A DNA stretch of 55,000 bases. Source: Symbiodinium natans. Lineage: Eukaryota > Sar > Dinophyceae > Suessiales > Symbiodiniaceae. The notes beneath the pieces were generated by a model that saw only the letters and a list, made by a program, of their open reading frames with translations, ran no database searches and was not told the DNA's origin. This document shows, piece by piece, positions 27,650 to 37,499 of the stretch; within the stretch, counting starts at the first letter, position 1; the number at the start of each line of letters is the position of its first letter. The stretch spans positions 17,501-72,500 of the forward strand of contig CAJNDS010002290.1 of assembly GCA_905221605.1 (NCBI GenBank). The letters are read 5' to 3'. The translations under genes were made by a program, and so were the position numbers.

Positions 27650-30600
27650 GGTTATGAGCCCAAATTAGGTTCCCTGCGGTTAAGTGTTCTTTCAAGGTTT
27701 TGGGATCAAGAAGCAATGCCTTCTCCGAAGCGATGGCTCCAACTTGCCTCGGATGGTGGACAAGATGGTGGAGCTGGAAATGGTGCAGCTGAGTCTCTGG
27801 GTGAAAGATCGGTGTTGGAAGAGGTGATTCCCGACGCTGAAGTACATCTGGAAGAGGCCTTGGTTGCAGAAAGCCCCAATGCGGGTATGAATCCCAATAG
27901 GGATATGGTTAGCAATGCTGAAGCTGAAGGACGTGCTGTTTCTGTACCGCCAAAGCCTGGTGAAAAAAGGAACTGGGATGCGACTGGTGGCATAGATCGT
28001 GAAATGGAGGTGACTGTTTTACGAGTGTTACACAAACACGGGTACCAGCCGTCGTCTTCGACTTCGGGTCGAATGGTAGACCAAGAGTCTCAGACCGATC
28101 TGATTGGAGAAGTGCTACAAGCGACCAGGAGGCCGTTGAACAAGATCAAAAAGGGTCCATCTTCGAGTTCCCAAGGTGGTGGAAGCGGTCACAAACAGAA
28201 GGGTGCGGACGGCTTTGAAGCTGCACCTGCTGCTGAATACGCCATGGGGGAGGAGGAGATCCTACAGATGGAGGCTGAACGGTTGCGACAGCTGTCAGAA
28301 GAAGAGGACGAGATGCGACAGGTTTCTGAAAGGGACGGTTTTCGGAAAGACGAGCATCTGATCCAAGCGTGTGATGGCACAATGTGGGAATTGCACCTCC
28401 ATGAAGATGGGAGACAATATTATTACTGCCTGGATACGCACGAAACCAAGTGGACATTGCCGGTGGTAGGTGAAAAGGTGAAGAGTGACGAGGTGGTTGG
28501 GTCTCCTTTGGGCAATGAGCTGGAAATGGAGGCGGCACTGGATTCTTCATCCTCTACTCCGAAGACTGAGTCTACGAGGGCATTCCAGGGTAGTGTAAAT
28601 AGTTTAGGTGAAAAAGATTTTTCCTCTACTATCAGGGATAGCGGTCCTAGGGCTGATGGTGACGCCCCGACCCCGGGTTCTCCTGATGAGGAAGGGATTC
28701 CTGGGAACCAAGCCAACATCGCTGGAGCTCAACACCTGGATCGGGAAGAAACAGAAGCGCTTTCTGAGGGTGGGGCAGCGATGGAATTGGTGGATCCAGA
28801 AGAGAAAATGCCCAATGAGGTGATCGGAACTGTGTCGGCTGCAGAAGAGCGAGTGGTGGATGTGGTACCTGTTGTTCAGGAAGGTGGTCCTGGAGATTCG
28901 GAGGATGGAGAGAAAAAGTTGTGTGTTACGACTGAGGAGGTCTCTTCGTTTGGTGCCAAGAATTCTGCCATTCAAGGGGAAAAAGAAGCTTCTGGAATAG
29001 CTGGAGACACGGATGATCTGAAAAATGAGGCCTGGAGCGCCAATGATGCGCGGGTTGATGCGCCAGATATTACCTGGAGTGCGAAGGAAGCACGGGTTGA
29101 GGTGCATGTGGTGGTACGTTCCACGGGCGACTGCAACAATGGGGCGCAGGTCTCCGCAGCAGCTGATGATGGAGGTTCACAGGTGGACGCACTGGTGCAA
29201 CCTGAAGTTAGCAGCGAGGAACGAAATGACAAGGGCTACACCGGAGCCAATGAGGCAGCTGTGGTCAATGATGGTGGAAATTCTCCTTTGGAGGCCATGG
29301 AACCAAAGGAGCCTGCGGTGGAAGAAAGCGTGCCTGCCGTGGATGATCGACTCAATTGCCCTGCAGTGGAAGAAGATTTGCCTGCTGCAGAAGGTGAGAC
29401 AAAGGACTCCAATGATGGGTCCACTCCCATGAAGGGAGAAGCGTTGCCGTCTGGAAGTTCACCGGAAGTCGACACCGAGCGAACTACAGCAGATGAGGCA
29501 AAGCCGTTGGCGGAGAAAAAGGGAGGTCCTGAAATCCAGGAGCACAAAAAAGATGAGCTTGTGGGACTCGTGGAGCAGGACGAGCAGTGTGACCCAAAGG
29601 TGAAGACAAAGGATGCGCCAGGAGCCGATGATACAGAGATGGTTTCTGAAGAGCGTGTAAAGAAAGTGCCCCGAGCGGGAGCCTTGGAGTCACCTGGGCC
29701 ACATTGCTATCAAGAGGGAGATGAGATCATGGGTCTGGTGCGCTGCATCAATGGGTATGGAGCCTTTTTGGACCATGGGGATATGAATGTATTGATTCCT
29801 GCAGAAGGGAACAATGCATATCAGTTCAAGTTTGGTGATACTGTCAATGGAACAGTGAAACGAGTGGAAGATGATGGTACCATAATCTTGGACACCTTTC
29901 TGGTTTTGGAAGAGGACGTGGAGGACTCTTCTTCGACGCTGCGGAAGTGGAAACCCAGCGGCTGGAGTACGTGGTGGACGGATTCATGGTATGCTGGTCA
30001 ATGGTACCAAGATTCCAACGGTCAATGGGACTGGAAACAGGAGGAAGAGCAATCCGATGAAGAGCTTGTGGTACAGGAGTTGTCTTCTGAAGAACGAAAA
30101 GAAAGGCAACTTTATGGAGAAAAGATCTACAAAGCTCTTCTGGAGAATGGAAATGAAGAGGAAGCCTATGTTGGCAAAATTACTGGGATGCTGTTAGGTC
30201 GGCCGATGGAAGATTTACAGGAGTGTGTTGCGGATCAGGCATTCCTCAATGCGGAAGCTCGGCGCGCGTATGGCATCTTGCAAAATGATGGTTGGAAGCC
30301 TGATGGTACAGAAAGCACAGGCTTGGGGAAGTTAACCACTTTTTCCCGAAAACAGTACCACAACGCGCTTTTCGAACTGGCATGCAGAAAAAGGAGATTT
30401 TCTCGACCAGTTGTGGGTGAAGCGGTGGCAACGGTGCTGAATCAAGGGGAAGATGAGTTTTGGAACGCGCTTTGGTTGGACACCAAGCTATTTTTGCAGG
30501 AGCTTGATGGTGCAGTGCAATCCATGAGCAAAAGGGAGAACAAGCCAATGGAAGCCTACATGGATCCTGACCAGTACAAAAAGGCTTACATGACACCAAA

Positions 30601-33600
30601 GACGGTGTTGTCACCTGGTTACAGCAAGCTGTGCAGGTTCTTCAATAAGGGAAGGTGTCGCAATGGCGATGGGTGTCCCTATGAGCATCGTCGGTACGGT
30701 GAAGGTTGGCCAGAAGGGGGGTCAACTGATCCAAAGAATAGCCAAGAAGCTGATGATGAGGACGGGAACATCGGTGACCCTCCCACAGAGGAAGGTACAG
30801 TGGATGAGGCACAGCAGGAGCGGGAGGATTTAGCCTTCCGGGCCAAGTACAATTTTGGCAAAGGTGCATCAAAGGGTGAGCCTACGTCAGGTGAGCCAAA
30901 AGGTCGGCTGTGTCTGTATTACAATCAAGGTGGTTGTAAATATGGGACTGCATGCAGGTACCTTCACAACGATGATGTAGCATTGGAAGGGACTTGGGAG
31001 CCCGGCAAAGCTTGGGACAATGCTTCCAGGAAGTCACTAAGGGACGCAGGGTTCCACCATTGCTGTTTCGATTATTACCTCAGAGGACGTTGCCGGAAAG
31101 GGTTAAATTTCTGCAAGTACTCCCATGACGAGATGTCAGAGGAGCGGTTGTCGCTCCTGAAACACTTGGTACAGGTGGCCAATCAGGTCCGGTTTGAAAA
31201 AGAGAGAGGATGGGAGCTTACGGATAGAAGCACTTTTCAGCCACCTGCGAGTGGGGGAGCTGAATCTTCCTCATCCTCGGCACCAAAAGCGCTGCAAATG
31301 ACCAATGTGTCACAAAAAGATGGTGAAAAAGGTATTCTGGATGAAGTCGAAGCTGATGAGCAAAAGAATTCGGTGGCTGCATCCACTAGTACTCAGCTTC
31401 ACAATCCGGAGGAGCCGATTGAAAATTGGATGGCTCGCAACGCACACCTGTGGGTGTATACCCCTCATGTAAGTGAGGTGATGATTACGCTTGGTGTGAC
31501 CAATGTGTCGGACTTGCAAGAGTTCATCTTTGTGGAAGATTTGGTTGACAAAGGGATCAACAAAGTGACCGCATGCAAAATTCTGCAATTGGTGGGTGAG
31601 GTCCGATATCGACCGGGAGGACCGGAAAAGGCAGTTCCGTCTGATGCATCTGTACGGGTACAACAATCTTCTGGGAACAAAGGGACTGGAAGAGCGGCGG
31701 TGCGAACCCTCACTCAGGTGCGTGAAGCTGAAGACTCCGGTGCAAAAACTATGCCGAGAGGTTCCTATCGGGAGCTTTTTGATAAGGTCAGGTACCGTGA
31801 TGGTTGGACGCTTGCGCAGAGGTCTCCGTTGTGCGTACAGAAGCTGCGGTTGGTGGGAGTTGGAATGCCGCCGGTGAATCCACCAACGAAAAAGTATCGG
31901 TCAAGATCAAACCCTGTAAGAAGGGGAAGGCCCTTGCTGGACAAAAAACAGGTGCGACAGGTGCCACGATCTCGGTCACAACGACGAGTGCAACTGGCGG
32001 AAGTGGTGGAAAAACCGAAGCCACTGGAGCCGGTGAAACCTCGTGGTGGTTTGTCGTATCCATTCAGCAGAGCGTGGGCAGATGTGGTGGATGATGATGA
32101 CCAGGCGGAGGCTTTGGTCTCGTATGCCGCTTCCTCAAGCGATTCAAGCGAGGAGGAGACCAATGCGGTACAACGCCTGAAGGAACTCTTTTTGCAAGAA
32201 AGGGATTCGTGGAGAACTGCGAGTCGTGGCAATGTTCCACAAAGTGGTTCTTCAGGCTCCAATGCTGGGCCGAAAAAATCGGTTCACCTTGGCGAAGGGC
32301 GCGACAAAGCGTCGCGGGGGGAGACCCGCCAAGAAGTGACTTCTCAAGTTTTTTCGCTACCACAACCTTCTCGTCGAGCTGAACGGTCTCAAAAAAGAAC
32401 AAGGGATGGTTCAGTTATGGTTGGTTCGCTGGCGGTGGGCTCCACGGATGAGGTTTTACCTGGGCAAGGTGCTGCTGGACAGGTGAATGTCTCTGAAAGC
32501 GCTCAAGTTCTTCCTGGGCATGAAGTGGCTGGACAGGAGACGGCGCCGGAAGGAGCAGTACAGATTTCTGGCGAGGAGACCGACCAAAAAGAAGGAGAAG
32601 GCGGGAGCAATGATCTCCGTGGTAATGATGCGAAGATGTTGGATGGTGGTCCGGTGAGGAGTGACCTTCAGCAATTGCTGGTGAAAGGCCTTCTGACTCG
32701 AATTTATTGGAAGGTTGCAGTTGGCAAGTTGCCAATGGGGCAAAGAGATTGCCAAAAAGGGTCCAATAAGATGGATCGAAATTTGGTTATTAGCATGTCA
32801 TCCGAGGGTGCAAGCGAACAGGATGAGAACCTGGCACTGGAGGACGATGCTGATCAGTCAATGGGAGACGGTGCAATGGTTATGGTGTATGATCCAGGAA
32901 CGCTGATCCAGTCGCCAACAACTGATTGGGTTATGCGTCGCGGTCTGACCGATCGTACCGTCTGGCCAGCAATGGCGCACCTGGCACAGAGGATATGTGC
33001 TGAAATGGTTCAAGTGGATGAAATGAATGCCCAGCTAGGGACTGGAACACTCCTTTTTCAAAGGAGAGATCAAGGACATTATACTGACCTGCATCATTCG
33101 TTCCATGACAACCCGTGCTTGCCGGCGGTGGGGAATTACCCTCTTTCGGTGATGGGTACCTTGTTGTCTCCTGGTCTGGAAGGGGAATTCAAGAATACGG
33201 ACAAGTTTGGTACTGCTATGGAGGCAATTGCCTATGATTGGAGCCGCAGTCCAGGCATGGAAGTTCATATTGAACTTATGGCGAGGGTAGCCAAAATGGT
33301 TCACCCATTCCTGAATCTGGGAGCACAAGGGTCGGTGATGGTTTCAGAATTTCTCTGGCAGCGCGGGAGGGCTCGGTTGATGGAGTTTCTTCAAGCGGCG
33401 ACTTGTGCGGACCAATTGGAGGCTCTCTGGAGAAGGATGGACGACGATGCGGATGAGGAGGTGGATCCTTCGACAGCGATGCTGGAAGTTCTTGGACTAG
33501 AGGATGCGGTGCTTGATCAAGGGAACAATGAATCCCTTATTCCCATTGAAGATGCTGGAGGTGAGACAAGCGGTGACACTGGAGGGAAGGGCAAAGCGCC

Positions 33601-35101
33601 AGAAGTTTCTCCGGAAGAGGAGAAATCCAGTGGGTCATCCAGACTGGCGGACACAAGGATTTTCTTGTGGTCAGTGTACTCCCGCGTGGCTTCGAATTTC
33701 TCTATGCAGGACCGCACTACTGGTAAGATCTTTGACAGCACCAAAGGATATCCTGGTGAAGGACCAAACAATGATGACAATCCTTCCTCTAAGGGGAACT
33801 TTCCCTGGATTTCAGAAGACTACCTCGACGAAGTGGTGTCAAAAAAGATGGAAAGGTCTTCAGAGATGGATGGGTTTGTTCCGGGAAGTGAGGGATCATT
33901 GGAAAAGGTAGAGGTGGAGAATGTCACTGCCTCTAAAATTCTTATGGCTCTTTGGAAGAAGGGACATAGAGTTGGGTTTAGAAGGTTGCGTCGTTTGAAT
34001 GCATCTGGATGCAAGGTTGGAGCAATGAAACGTCCAATCAAAAGGGTGCAGAAGATTGGCGCTAGGAAGGCCTTCATGAAGATGTTCAATGTTTTTGGAT
34101 CGTCTCAGCATGGCTCAGGAGTTGGCGGAAAACCGATCATGAAGGTGGTAGGACCAAGGCCAGGTTTTCCAGCTGTACTCCAAGCACCAAATACTGATAG
34201 CACGTCGGGTGAAGGGAGCAGTCCCCAGGTACATGGCAATGTTCATGTAGAGCACAGTCGCCCTATGGACCGGTATGAGGCAGAGCGCTTGGAGAAGAGG
34301 AAGAAGGGTTTCTGCTATTGGTTTGGCAAAGGGAAAGATCGCTGCAAATTTGGTGACGACTGCAAATTCATCCATTCCGAAGATGATGTGGTGCTACATT
34401 CATATTGGTGCAAGTACTATGTGGCAGGGAGAGAATGTTTCGCTGGAAAGGATTGTGGGTTCTCGCATGATGCAACTGGTGTGAGGTGCGTCCAGTTTGC
34501 TCGGTCTGGGAAGTGTCGATTTGGTGACAGGTGTGTCTTCGAGCATGGTGTTCCGTTGGAAAAACAGAGGCCAAGGTCTCCAAGGACGCCCCTAAGGGAT
34601 GGTCCAAGGAGAAAGTCTGGTGCAAATGGTGGAGAAAAGGAGATCCCTCCTGAACAGTTCGATGATGATGAGGAGGATTTTATGGTTTATGACGAAGAGA
34701 CCAAGATGACGGAACTGTTGATGGAGGCGATTTCATTTCTCTCCGGTGGCAAGCCAGATTTGGCTCGAGCAGAGGCGGACCCATTGTTCAAACTCCTGAA
34801 GTTCACTGGAGATGCTGACCAAATGGATCAAGTATGGGTTTCGTGGACCACTGAAATGTTGTCAGTGCTGGAACTTCTCGAAGTAGTGAAGTCGTATGAT
34901 GTTTCGCTCGCGGAGGTGGAAGAATGGGTCAATGACCTGAGGATATGGTATGAGCGAGCCAATTTGGGAGAAGAAAAGGATCCCAAAAAAGGGAAAAAGA
35001 GGTCCCTAGAAGGGGAGTCCAGCAAAGATATTCCTGCCGAAAAAGAAGTGGTTGAGACTTCGGAGACGGAGGTTGCCGTTGAGAGGAGAAGAAAAAGGTA
35101 A
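27449..35101 (+). CDS. Giant LTR-element protein: WW, S1-like, SAM-like and six CCCH fingers
   Basis: One open frame of more than 2,500 codons fills the element. I chose ATG 27449 because it directly follows a DinoSL-like TTTGGCTCAAG; ATG 27716 is the first after the left LTR and is equally possible. In order: a WW domain (28380-28465; DGRQYYYCLDTHETKWTLP, two Trp 22 residues apart); a long acidic, disordered region; an S1-like fold (29716-29900; GLVRCINGYGAFLDHG); a Trp-rich patch; CCCH fingers at 30632 (C-x7-C-x5-C-x3-H), 30911 (same) and 31061 (variant spacing); a SAM-like helical domain (31417-31600; VTNVSDLQEFIFVEDLVDKG); a conserved-looking globular region (32880-33420); and three more CCCH fingers at 34313, 34409 and 34487. 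The stop is a TAA at 35099-35101. The content suggests RNA binding, perhaps a gag-like particle or RNP protein. No enzymatic domain was seen. GC content is lower than in the GC-rich exons nearby. Confidence 0.8.
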   Translation: MGLNRKPQVQKVVPGFLGFGKGVDSFPLSFPPGLLLSVFLVVSWFDLGNISSGRLGELISFLGCPPVGYEPKLGSLRLSVLSRFWDQEAMPSPKRWLQLASDGGQDGGAGNGAAESLGERSVLEEVIPDAEVHLEEALVAESPNAGMNPNRDMVSNAEAEGRAVSVPPKPGEKRNWDATGGIDREMEVTVLRVLHKHGYQPSSSTSGRMVDQESQTDLIGEVLQATRRPLNKIKKGPSSSSQGGGSGHKQKGADGFEAAPAAEYAMGEEEILQMEAERLRQLSEEEDEMRQVSERDGFRKDEHLIQACDGTMWELHLHEDGRQYYYCLDTHETKWTLPVVGEKVKSDEVVGSPLGNELEMEAALDSSSSTPKTESTRAFQGSVNSLGEKDFSSTIRDSGPRADGDAPTPGSPDEEGIPGNQANIAGAQHLDREETEALSEGGAAMELVDPEEKMPNEVIGTVSAAEERVVDVVPVVQEGGPGDSEDGEKKLCVTTEEVSSFGAKNSAIQGEKEASGIAGDTDDLKNEAWSANDARVDAPDITWSAKEARVEVHVVVRSTGDCNNGAQVSAAADDGGSQVDALVQPEVSSEERNDKGYTGANEAAVVNDGGNSPLEAMEPKEPAVEESVPAVDDRLNCPAVEEDLPAAEGETKDSNDGSTPMKGEALPSGSSPEVDTERTTADEAKPLAEKKGGPEIQEHKKDELVGLVEQDEQCDPKVKTKDAPGADDTEMVSEERVKKVPRAGALESPGPHCYQEGDEIMGLVRCINGYGAFLDHGDMNVLIPAEGNNAYQFKFGDTVNGTVKRVEDDGTIILDTFLVLEEDVEDSSSTLRKWKPSGWSTWWTDSWYAGQWYQDSNGQWDWKQEEEQSDEELVVQELSSEERKERQLYGEKIYKALLENGNEEEAYVGKITGMLLGRPMEDLQECVADQAFLNAEARRAYGILQNDGWKPDGTESTGLGKLTTFSRKQYHNALFELACRKRRFSRPVVGEAVATVLNQGEDEFWNALWLDTKLFLQELDGAVQSMSKRENKPMEAYMDPDQYKKAYMTPKTVLSPGYSKLCRFFNKGRCRNGDGCPYEHRRYGEGWPEGGSTDPKNSQEADDEDGNIGDPPTEEGTVDEAQQEREDLAFRAKYNFGKGASKGEPTSGEPKGRLCLYYNQGGCKYGTACRYLHNDDVALEGTWEPGKAWDNASRKSLRDAGFHHCCFDYYLRGRCRKGLNFCKYSHDEMSEERLSLLKHLVQVANQVRFEKERGWELTDRSTFQPPASGGAESSSSSAPKALQMTNVSQKDGEKGILDEVEADEQKNSVAASTSTQLHNPEEPIENWMARNAHLWVYTPHVSEVMITLGVTNVSDLQEFIFVEDLVDKGINKVTACKILQLVGEVRYRPGGPEKAVPSDASVRVQQSSGNKGTGRAAVRTLTQVREAEDSGAKTMPRGSYRELFDKVRYRDGWTLAQRSPLCVQKLRLVGVGMPPVNPPTKKYRSRSNPVRRGRPLLDKKQVRQVPRSRSQRRVQLAEVVEKPKPLEPVKPRGGLSYPFSRAWADVVDDDDQAEALVSYAASSSDSSEEETNAVQRLKELFLQERDSWRTASRGNVPQSGSSGSNAGPKKSVHLGEGRDKASRGETRQEVTSQVFSLPQPSRRAERSQKRTRDGSVMVGSLAVGSTDEVLPGQGAAGQVNVSESAQVLPGHEVAGQETAPEGAVQISGEETDQKEGEGGSNDLRGNDAKMLDGGPVRSDLQQLLVKGLLTRIYWKVAVGKLPMGQRDCQKGSNKMDRNLVISMSSEGASEQDENLALEDDADQSMGDGAMVMVYDPGTLIQSPTTDWVMRRGLTDRTVWPAMAHLAQRICAEMVQVDEMNAQLGTGTLLFQRRDQGHYTDLHHSFHDNPCLPAVGNYPLSVMGTLLSPGLEGEFKNTDKFGTAMEAIAYDWSRSPGMEVHIELMARVAKMVHPFLNLGAQGSVMVSEFLWQRGRARLMEFLQAATCADQLEALWRRMDDDADEEVDPSTAMLEVLGLEDAVLDQGNNESLIPIEDAGGETSGDTGGKGKAPEVSPEEEKSSGSSRLADTRIFLWSVYSRVASNFSMQDRTTGKIFDSTKGYPGEGPNNDDNPSSKGNFPWISEDYLDEVVSKKMERSSEMDGFVPGSEGSLEKVEVENVTASKILMALWKKGHRVGFRRLRRLNASGCKVGAMKRPIKRVQKIGARKAFMKMFNVFGSSQHGSGVGGKPIMKVVGPRPGFPAVLQAPNTDSTSGEGSSPQVHGNVHVEHSRPMDRYEAERLEKRKKGFCYWFGKGKDRCKFGDDCKFIHSEDDVVLHSYWCKYYVAGRECFAGKDCGFSHDATGVRCVQFARSGKCRFGDRCVFEHGVPLEKQRPRSPRTPLRDGPRRKSGANGGEKEIPPEQFDDDEEDFMVYDEETKMTELLMEAISFLSGGKPDLARAEADPLFKLLKFTGDADQMDQVWVSWTTEMLSVLELLEVVKSYDVSLAEVEEWVNDLRIWYERANLGEEKDPKKGKKRSLEGESSKDIPAEKEVVETSETEVAVERRRKR

Positions 35102-35145
35102 AAAAGAAGAGGAAAGCTGCAGCTATCGAAGATCCTTACACTCTC

Positions 35146-35550
35146 ATGGTTCCAAAGCCGAAGAAGATGCCGACGATCATTGAGAAGGGTGGATCAACAT
35201 CCAATGTGGTGGCTTCTGCAGTGGAAAAATCCTCGAAGACGCGCACAAAGTCAAATGTCGGTGGAAAGACAAAGAAGAAGGAGAAAAGTCAGAGTCCCAA
35301 AAAAGAAGAGGTGGTAATGGTGCAAGATCCTGAGGAAAAGGATCGTCCATCCGATGCGGAGGCACCAGGGTCTGCCAATGCGAATGAAGAGCTGGGTCAA
35401 TCTTGCCAGGCGATTGAGGACGCAAAGAGAGAAGGATTGGTATCCTCAATTCAAAGGGGCATACAGGATCCTATTCTTACGATTTCGGACCTGGAGTATA
35501 TTCTGCTGCAACTTCACCTCAAGATTGCCAACAATCGGAAAAAGAAGTGA
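35146..35550 (+). CDS. Lys-rich ORF2 of the LTR element, probably the frameshifted C-terminus
   Basis: The frame lies at -1 relative to the giant ORF and is open upstream of its ATG through the A-rich overlap. It could therefore be reached by a -1 slip or by one indel in the A runs near 35085-35106. It encodes a basic start (VPKPKKMPTIIEKGG), a Lys-rich middle and a helical end (ISDLEYILLQLHLKIANNRK). An independent second protein is the alternative. Confidence 0.5.
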   Translation: MVPKPKKMPTIIEKGGSTSNVVASAVEKSSKTRTKSNVGGKTKKKEKSQSPKKEEVVMVQDPEEKDRPSDAEAPGSANANEELGQSCQAIEDAKREGLVSSIQRGIQDPILTISDLEYILLQLHLKIANNRKKK

Positions 35551-35910
35551 TTGGATGGTATGGATGAAGGGATGGTTTTTCTCTTTCTGGAGACCGGTGC
35601 GCTGGAACAGCCAATGTGCTGACAATGTGGTGGTTACTATTAAGGGTATGGAAATCCCTGATAGTAGGAGTCAGTAGCTTTTCGCGAAGCGAAGACCACG
35701 GTTTGTGGTGGAGAAGGCCAAGGAGTCTTCAGTGATGAGAGGATCAAGGTGAAAAAAGATTCTCTACGGGTAGTAGGTTAGCCAATGTGCTATAATTCCG
35801 TCCTGGAAGACGTTAAACCACAATTTGCATTTCAAGCAGCTGGCTGCTGCCGTAATGGCAGTTTTTGGCCAAAAGATCTGCATCTCCAATGTGTCCTAGG
35901 AAATCCTAGG
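35551..35910 (+). other. 3' untranslated part of the LTR element
   Basis: No long frame. Contains the palindrome TTCGCGAA (35681-35688), two copies of AGCCAATGTGCT (35609, 35780), and an inverted CCTAGG...CCTAGG pair next to the polypurine tract. Confidence 0.6.
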
Positions 35911-35920
35911 ACAGGGGGAG
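35911..35920 (+). promoter_or_regulatory. Candidate polypurine tract
   Basis: ACAGGGGGAG immediately before the right LTR; expected plus-strand primer site of LTR elements. Confidence 0.6.
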
Positions 35921-36206
35921 TGCGGAGCTGCAATTGGTATTGTAGAAAGGAGTTAGTGTTGGAAGTTGGAAGGGTTAATGAACCCGGTAATCTATTTGGC
36001 TCAAGATGGGCTTGAACAGAAAGCCACAAGTTCAAAAAGTAGTGCCTGGGTTCTTAGGGTTTGGTAAGGGTGTGGATTCCTTCCCCCTTTCCTTCCCCCC
36101 TGGGTTGCTCTTATCCGTGTTCTTGGTTGTTTCTTGGTTCGATCTGGGAAATATAAGTTCAGGGCGATTAGGGGAGTTGATTTCCTTCCTTGGTTGTCCC
36201 CCCGTA
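35921..36206 (+). repeat. Right long terminal repeat (286 bp)
   Basis: Identical to the left LTR except for one missing G; followed by CCCTA. Confidence 0.9.
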
Positions 36207-36414
36207 CCCTAAACCCTCAACGTCCTAAACCCAAAACCCTCAACCCTCAACTTCCTAAACCCTAAGCCCTAAGCCCTAAGCCCTAAGCCCTAAGCCCTAA
36301 GCCCTAAGCCCTAAGCCCTAAGCCCTAAGCCCTAAGCCCTAAGCCCGTGTTTCTAAGCCCTAAGCCCTAAGCCCTAAACCCTAAACCCTTAAACCCAAAC
36401 CCTAAACCCTAAGT
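36207..36414 (+). repeat. CCCTAAA block homogenised to CCCTAAG, right flank of the LTR element
   Basis: Eighteen or so CCCTAAG units with one GTGTTT interruption, unlike the left flank, which is CCCTAAA/CCCTCAA. Confidence 0.93.
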
Positions 36415-36451
36415 CGACCCAGATTTCTCCTCCGCCCTTCTCTTCTGCAGG

Positions 36452-36502
36452 CATGGCGGACCTGGAAACTCAGACCGAACCGGAGCTGCCACTGGCAAGC
36501 AC
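36452..36502 (+). CDS. Possible first exon, 17 codons
   Basis: TTCTTCTGCAG|GC precedes an ATG. It reads MADLETQTEPELPLAST and ends CACG|GTGAGG. C-block upstream, G-block downstream. No downstream exon was identified. Confidence 0.35.
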
Positions 36503-36516
36503 GGTGAGGAACTTTG

Positions 36517-36597
36517 GGGGGTTTAGGGTTTAGGGTTTAGGGTTTAGCGTTTAGGGTTTAGGGTTTGTGGTTTGGGGTTTAGGGTTCAGGGTTTAAA
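36517..36597 (+). repeat. TTTAGGG block
   Basis: About ten units. 36598-37122 is unique; frames on both strands there are not convincing. Confidence 0.9.
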
Positions 36598-37122
36598 ATT
36601 TGGGGCACAGGATTCAGTAGGCAAGGATTTGCTTGTCCAACTGCAGTACGGATCAAGCACAGGGACCCCGCGAGAGATCCAGAGAGCGGCTGAGTTCTGT
36701 CTCCTTCTAAGGCTGCCAATTTACCTGAATGTGTACGACGTGCCGCTGGCTGGTTGTTCGCGAATCTATTTGCCGTCAAGACAGAGTAGTGCGAGGGCTT
36801 CGCATCAAGCGTCTGGTAGCGTTGCTTTAACACCTCCAGTGAAGGGAACTCGAACTCCTGGGTTGGTACTTTAACTTGGCTTGACTTTGCTTCCTGATTC
36901 TTCTGGAAAGAGTCCGTTCCCACTGAAAAGCTCCGTCCCCATGCTGGCTTCAGAATTCACAGCCTGCCTGGTGTCGACTTGCAAAGCCACGGCATGACTC
37001 AAGCCTTCTGACAGCATGGGGCTTGAGATCCGAACTTTGGGCCGTTTTTTCCGAGAATCCTTCCAAGAAGGCCCTACTCTCATCGGCACCGCAAAAGGGA
37101 CCCTTGTTCAGAGCTCCCGCTA

Positions 37123-37208
37123 CCCTAAACCCCAAACCCCAAACCCCAAACCCTAAACGCTAAACCCTAAACCCTAAACCCTAGACCCTAAACCCTAAGC
37201 CCTAGACC
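37123..37208 (+). repeat. CCCTAAA block, diverged
   Basis: About twelve units with CCCCAAA at the start. Confidence 0.9.
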
Positions 37209-37318
37209 ATAGTTGAGCCTTGAGCTCGGGTCGCCGCCAGGTTTCTAAGCGTGAGTCTGTGAAGATTTTGAACGCAGCCGCAGCCTAAGGGGACCAAGGG
37301 CAACTGCTTGAAGTGAGG

Positions 37319-37402
37319 AAACCCTAAACCCCAAACCCTAAAACCCTAAACCCTAAACCCTAAACCCTAAGCCCTAAACCCTAAACCCTAAATCCCCTAA
37401 AC
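37319..37402 (+). repeat. CCCTAAA block
   Basis: About eleven units. Confidence 0.92.
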
Positions 37403-37499
37403 GTCCGGAGGAAATTCAGGAGGGCTGGAGCATGTTGGCAGAGAGCGGGAGGGAGGGAGGAGCGGAGGGAGGGACAGAAGATAGATGGATAGCCAGAAA

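Larger units (their letters stand above)
27363..36206 (+). mobile_element. LTR retroelement without pol, carrying a giant RNA-binding-type ORF
   Basis: Two direct repeats, 27363-27649 and 35921-36206, are identical except for one missing G in the right copy. Both start TGCGGAGC and end CCCCCCGTA. CCCTA flanks both sides, fitting a 5-bp target duplication, although the flanks are telomere repeat so the match is weak evidence on its own. A purine run ACAGGGGGAG (35911-35920) abuts the right LTR, as a polypurine tract should. A GGTTATGAGCCC sequence right after the left LTR may be the primer site but is not a clear match to a tRNA 3' end. The 8.84-kb element was recently inserted into a telomere-like array. 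I found no aspartic protease, YxDD reverse transcriptase, RNase H or integrase HHCC/DDE pattern in the long ORF, so the element is probably mobilised in trans, like LARD or TR-GAG elements. Confidence 0.85.
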
